From Culex pipiens pallens (taxonomy: Eukaryota; Arthropoda; Insecta; Diptera; Culicidae), in contig NC_068938.1 in the NCBI RefSeq assembly GCF_016801865.2, positions 23,246,873-23,310,872 on the forward strand: a stretch of DNA of 64,000 nt, written 5' to 3'. The notes under the pieces are model-generated. The model did no database searches, was not told the origin of the DNA, and saw only the letters and a program-made list of their open reading frames with translations. Shown here piece after piece: positions 59,580 to 64,000 of the stretch (the stretch's first letter is position 1; each line of letters opens with the position of its first letter). Made by a program: the position numbers and the translations under genes.

Positions 59580-59850
59580 TAATAACAAATATTGTTAAAA
59601 TAACAGAAAGTGTTATGGAATCTTCTTGAAAAATCAATTTTTGCATAAGGATTTAATAACAGTTTATGTAATCATAACAAAATTTGTTATTGGTGTGCTA
59701 TTGGTTGTAAGCCAAAACAACTTTGGTATAACATTTTTTGTTATGGAAGAATACCTGTAATCATAACGTCGAATAACAAATCTTGTTATAAATAACATAA
59801 AATGTTATTAGCCTAGTATTTTCAAATGTCAAAAAATGTTATTCCCAAGT
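59580..59850. repeat. Cluster of ATAACA...TGTTAT dyads
   Basis: At least five self-complementary motifs occur in 270 bp: AATAACAAATATTGTTA, ATAACAGAAAGTGTTAT, ATAACAAAATTTGTTAT, ATAACATTTTTTGTTAT, ATAACAAATCTTGTTAT and ATAACATAAAATGTTAT. The sequence between them is unrelated. Confidence 0.7.
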
Positions 59851-61800
59851 TATTTCCGTCTGTTCGGGTTGGCTCCCCCTCCCACTGCAATAACGGCCTG
59901 AAAAATAAAATATAACTTTTTTTTTAAATTAAGGACCAAAAGAACTTTTCAAATGTTTGTAAGGACAGAGATTTGGTTCCATTTCCACCCAATTTGTCAA
60001 TTTCCAATTCTTAACAAATTTATTTAGAAAGATGCTGTAAGTTTACGTTAAAGAGCTGATAGCTAGAGAGCTCATATTTATTGTCAACAGATGACATACA
60101 AAAAAAAGTGTGGAAAAAATGTCTAAAGTACCCGGCGCACATAACATAACTTATTTGGTATTGCCGAAATATTGAGTACATCAATGTTCTTTGTTCCAGT
60201 TTTTAAACCTGCTTCCTAACAAAACGGTGGCCACAACATTCCAAAAAGTGCGTGGAATTTTTATAAACATACCCTCTTCGAATGTCAAACGCTGCTGACT
60301 TCTGTGCTACCTCACCAACCCGTCGATAACTATCAACATTTCACATTCCAATCGACGGTACTAATCAAAATGCCACACTTTTTGATCGTTCAATTTTCAG
60401 GTTAACCAGCAAGTCAGAACCAGCTGGTGGCGGTGGTGAACTATTAGCAAACTTCGAAACCTCCTGACTGACGCAAAACAAGCATGCTCGAGTGGCCCGT
60501 CTACGCGCGTATGGACGACCCCCGCGGAGATCTGATCGATCGGCTACCTTTCCCCCGACACACTCCAGTGAAGGACCTTCGAAAATTTCGGCTGCTGCGG
60601 AAGACTCGGGGCCAGGTGGTGGCGGTCGCGGTGTTTAATTTCAGCAGCAAATATTTTGACTGATTGAGCCGTTAGTGGCAGGCGGGCGTCACCCTGCACT
60701 CGAAAGCGTCAACATAATAAATTAGGCGAATTTGTTCGGTTGATCTAGCGCGAATTTGGGGCCACCCAATCGAACTGGTGGAGCTTGGGATTTGGGATAA
60801 AGATATACAAGCGAATTGTGGTGATTTAACCAGTTGGTTCGCGGTGGTCCCACAGATCAACGGTCCCGGAGCTCCCGGATGATTGATGATCTTCGCGGGT
60901 CACAATCGGTGGCAGGGCAGTTATATGGGCTGGAGCACTTTCTTCGAGCTGTGACGAGGTTTTGAAAGTGGAACCAGGTGTTTTACCAAATATGACCTGC
61001 GTCATTTGGTTATGGTAGATTAATTCTAGCGATCTCCGACACATCAAAGTGCAATCCCTTCAAGCCTATCACATTAGCGTAATGAACTTCAGGAAAATCG
61101 GCTCAACTGCAAAGTGCACCATCCCCCCGTTACGGAACAGAAGAGATGGATTAAGGCCACCCCGCGCAAAGTGCAAAACCCTCCCGGGAATCATGTGCGC
61201 CCTAGCTCACACAACCTGGCCCAGAAGTGCGAACTCCACGTGTTCGATTGCGTCAGGTTTTTCAAGCCGGTCGGCGCGAAAAAAACTCAAAGAAATCTGC
61301 CAATAAGTCCCAAAGAAGGGAGTTGTGGGAGGAGGAAGGTAGAGATCTTACCGGGTGTAGGTCCTAAAAGGGAAAAAGGAAAAGTTCAAACGCGCCAAAA
61401 CGGTAGCGCTTTGATCTTGTGGCCTTTTGTGCAAAGTTTTTCGAATCGCACACGCGCGCGTGGTGGCACTTTGCAACGACGGGGAGGGAGCATATAAATA
61501 TGTTTCTATAATGCTATCCCGGAGTGGGTATGAGAAATCGACATTTATGACGGCTCCTCGGATTTCATACGTGTGTGAGCCAGAGCTGCTGTGGAGCAAT
61601 CGTGCCAAGAAACGAACTGGTGCGATTTTATGCGCAGCTGATTAAAAATTAAATCAGATAATTTTGTCTATAATTCGCTCGCAGTGACAAGCCACTAATA
61701 AGGGACACCCTCCGTGGTAGAGATCGACACGGTGCACAGACAGTTGTACGGCACACGAGCAGCTGAACCTGCTCCAGGGCACATGCGTGACTCATGAAGT
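59851..61800. other. Gene-free interval with GC-richer centre
   Basis: Positions 60150-61800 are GC-richer with frames of up to 127 codons (61114-61497), which overlap others on both strands and match nothing recognisable. No splice-supported gene was found. Confidence 0.4.
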
Positions 61801-63535
61801 GCGATTTACGGATTGGAAAATTTTAGAAAAAATCATTTACCGTGTATCTTACTAAAATTTAGTGAAAAATCAAGTAGTTTTTTTCAACACGATTTTTTTT
61901 GCAGTTAGAAATCCTAAAAAAATCCTGAATTTTACGGCTTTAACCTGGTCATCAAAAAATGGTATATCTAACAAAATTATTAGTGAATTTTAGAAAAATT
62001 TAATGGTATTCTGGATGGTTTTGTGGTTAGCCCAGCAAGTTTTTAAACTATTCACTCAGCCTTTTGGATGATTTAACTCTTTTTTTGTTCTTGCTACGTT
62101 TTTCGGTAAGTTCTGCAAATACCTAACTACAAAAATAAAAAATAACAAAAATACAAAATAACACAATACAACTACTAACTACTTAATTAATTAAACTTAC
62201 CTAAATTAAACAAAGTTTTGATAAAATAAACCAAACATTAAACTAACTTGAACAAAATTTCACTTTTTTCACATTTTATTTTTGTCATTTTTTTTGCAAA
62301 TCCTATCAATATTTAACTTATTTGAAAAATTTACTAAATCCAAATATATTTTACTTAAATTTAAATACATTCAACTAAATTTGACTAAATTCACCAAAAT
62401 TAAAATGATATTTACCAAATTAAAATTTGTTTACCAAAATGTAATTAAATTAAGCTAAACTTCTTTTACTTTTATTGATCAGACAACCCCCGGGTCATAA
62501 GCTGTCTTTTTTAAAGCTAAATTTACCTCGTTTTTATATGTAATCAAATTCAGCTTGTTTTTTCTAATGTTTGCTAATTTGACTGGTGGTTACTATAATT
62601 CAATAATTATATCTAAATTTTACTAAATATACAAAATCAAATTATTATCAATTTTACCAAATTTTACAAAATTAAATTTTATGTGACCTAATCTAGCTTT
62701 ATTTATCTAGATTTTACTTTATTTACCTTGATATAACTTTATTATACTCAATTTATTTTGATTGTCTTATATTTTTTTAATGTAACTTAATTTACTAAAT
62801 TTTACCTATATTTAACAAAAAAATCTACATATAAGTTTTATAATTAAATTTGGTTAAAATTAATTAAGCTTATTTTTACTTAATATAAATAATTTTATTT
62901 GATTTAACCAAATTAAACGAAACGTTTTTCAAATGAACTTGATTTAACTTTATTAAACATTTCATTAAATTTAGTTTTGTGGATCCCTCAAAAGTAAAAC
63001 TTTTTTTCCATTGGGATTAATCCTTAGTATATACAGTAGTTAGTTTTCATTACACACCAATATTAGCATTTCTTTCGAAAACACTGTTCTCCGCATAAAT
63101 TTAGTTTGCCTTCGTCCTTCACACTAACTTTTGTTAGCTGAGCATTTAAGTAGACCACTACCAGGGGCCCAATTATGAGCTTTTTGGTGTGGGGGTGTGA
63201 TGGAGGTTCCTTTAAATTAAAAAAAAAACATATTTTAACTGAATTCAACTTAATTTCAACTCAATTTTGTAAATTTTACTAAGCCTAAATCTATGTATAA
63301 CTTTATTCCACTTAGTTTTACTAAGTTTTACTTAATTCTTCTTTATTCTACCGAATTTTACCTAATTTTTCTATTTTTTTTCTTAATTTTACTTAATTTT
63401 TCTAAGTTTTATTAAATTTAACATAATTTCACAAAATTTTACTTTGGTTTACCTAATTTTACTTTTTAAATTTTACTGAATTTTACTAAATTTTACTTAA
63501 TTTAGCTTAATTTTACTAAACATTAGGCTGGTACA
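61801..63535. repeat. Degenerate TTTTACTAAAT-type low-complexity tract
   Basis: From about 62120 the sequence consists largely of diverged TTTTACTWAAT/TTACCTAAATT words of 10-12 bp. It continues beyond 63951 to the window end, so the 415 bp element is inserted in it. A GC-richer segment near 63080-63210 is the only break. No gene was found. Confidence 0.65.
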
Positions 63536-63950
63536 AATATTTTTAAAAGTTTTTGTCACCCCTCCCCCCCCCCCCCTTCAAAATCGGCCCGAAAAATCAG
63601 GGGGCAAAAAAAATATTTTTACTATAATCTTCAAAATTTCAATGAAAATACAAGTGCAACCAGCTGAAATCAAATTAAAATACATTCTTCTGCGTTTAAA
63701 ATCATTTTTAGCATGTTTGGGATTATTAAAATATCTTAAGATTTTTTGAAAATTTTCGATGCAAAATCTTTTTTTTTCGATACAATTTTCGTTTTTGTCA
63801 GATCTTAGATTTTTTGAAAACTAATGATTGCAAAACAACTGAACTAGTGTAAAATGCATTTTAAAACACTTTTTTCATTTAAATGTGAAGACTATGGCTT
63901 GTTACCGAGGGACCGAGGGACAAAAACTTTTTAAAATATTTGCATCGGCC
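63536..63950 (+). mobile_element. 415-bp MITE, complete reference copy
   Basis: Left GGCTGGTACAAATATTTT and right AAAATATTTGCATCGGCC are inverted with a few mismatches, flanked by TTA on both sides (63533-63535 and 63951-63953). The 3 bp duplication fits PIF/Harbinger-type elements, though TA inside it cannot be excluded. Four other copies or partial copies lie at 410, 1090, 26340 and 27841. Non-coding. Confidence 0.8.
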
Positions 63951-64000
63951 TTACTTAATTTCGCTTAATTTTACTAAATTTTACTTAATTTTACTTAATT

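Noticed and set aside
61049..61645. Overlapping frames of 72-127 codons in GC-richer DNA
   Set aside because: Frames are open on both strands and in several registers, as expected from composition; none has a recognisable domain or a start and splice context.

Overview
The window looks like nuclear DNA of a mosquito, most likely a culicine (Culex/Aedes type). The reasons are two long-form D7 salivary protein genes (a blood-feeding dipteran family), introns of 52-60 nt beside one of 2.9 kb, TCAGTT-type arthropod initiators, tRNA-derived SINEs, and a very dense load of small inverted-repeat transposons. It is gene-poor and AT-rich. One 100-N assembly gap abuts a 2.6 kb simple repeat. There are no bacterial-style operons.

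Genes. (1) A D7 long-form gene on the minus strand, 11306 down to 7220, with five exons and 325 codons. (2) A second D7 long-form gene on the plus strand, 54517-55660, with four exons and also 325 codons. Both encode a signal peptide plus two odorant-binding-like domains, and every intron falls in phase 0. The minus gene has an extra intron in domain 2 and a 2.9 kb intron 2 that carries a foldback transposon. Each protein has lost one otherwise conserved cysteine, in different domains. Family knowledge says long D7 proteins are secreted in saliva and sequester host mediators such as cysteinyl leukotrienes and biogenic amines. (3) A possible small two-exon gene of unknown function on the minus strand, 29049 to 28720.

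Mobile DNA dominates the rest. Several elements can be bounded exactly from target duplications: foldbacks or MITEs at 9275-10822, 13337-14711, 35123-37702, 38584-40458, 52356-53024 and 53365-53755 (TA duplications); a 172/132 bp MITE family with 3 bp duplications (43533-43704 and 32993-33124); an 8 bp-duplication hAT-like element (49432-50259); a 684 bp element (1328-2011); and three copies of one tRNA-derived SINE family, two with clear target duplications. Nested insertions occur at 1090-2060, 13040-14862 and 49300-52215. Two foldback elements 0.9 kb apart have arms built of tandem units of about 143 and 147 bp in head-to-head arrays.

Simple repeats: (TTTTTG)n for 2.6 kb after the gap, and (CATAAAAA)n for 0.87 kb at 57235-58104. 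The remaining intervals are AT-rich or mildly GC-richer unique DNA in which I see no convincing coding exon. They may hold introns, untranslated exons or regulatory DNA of genes outside the window.
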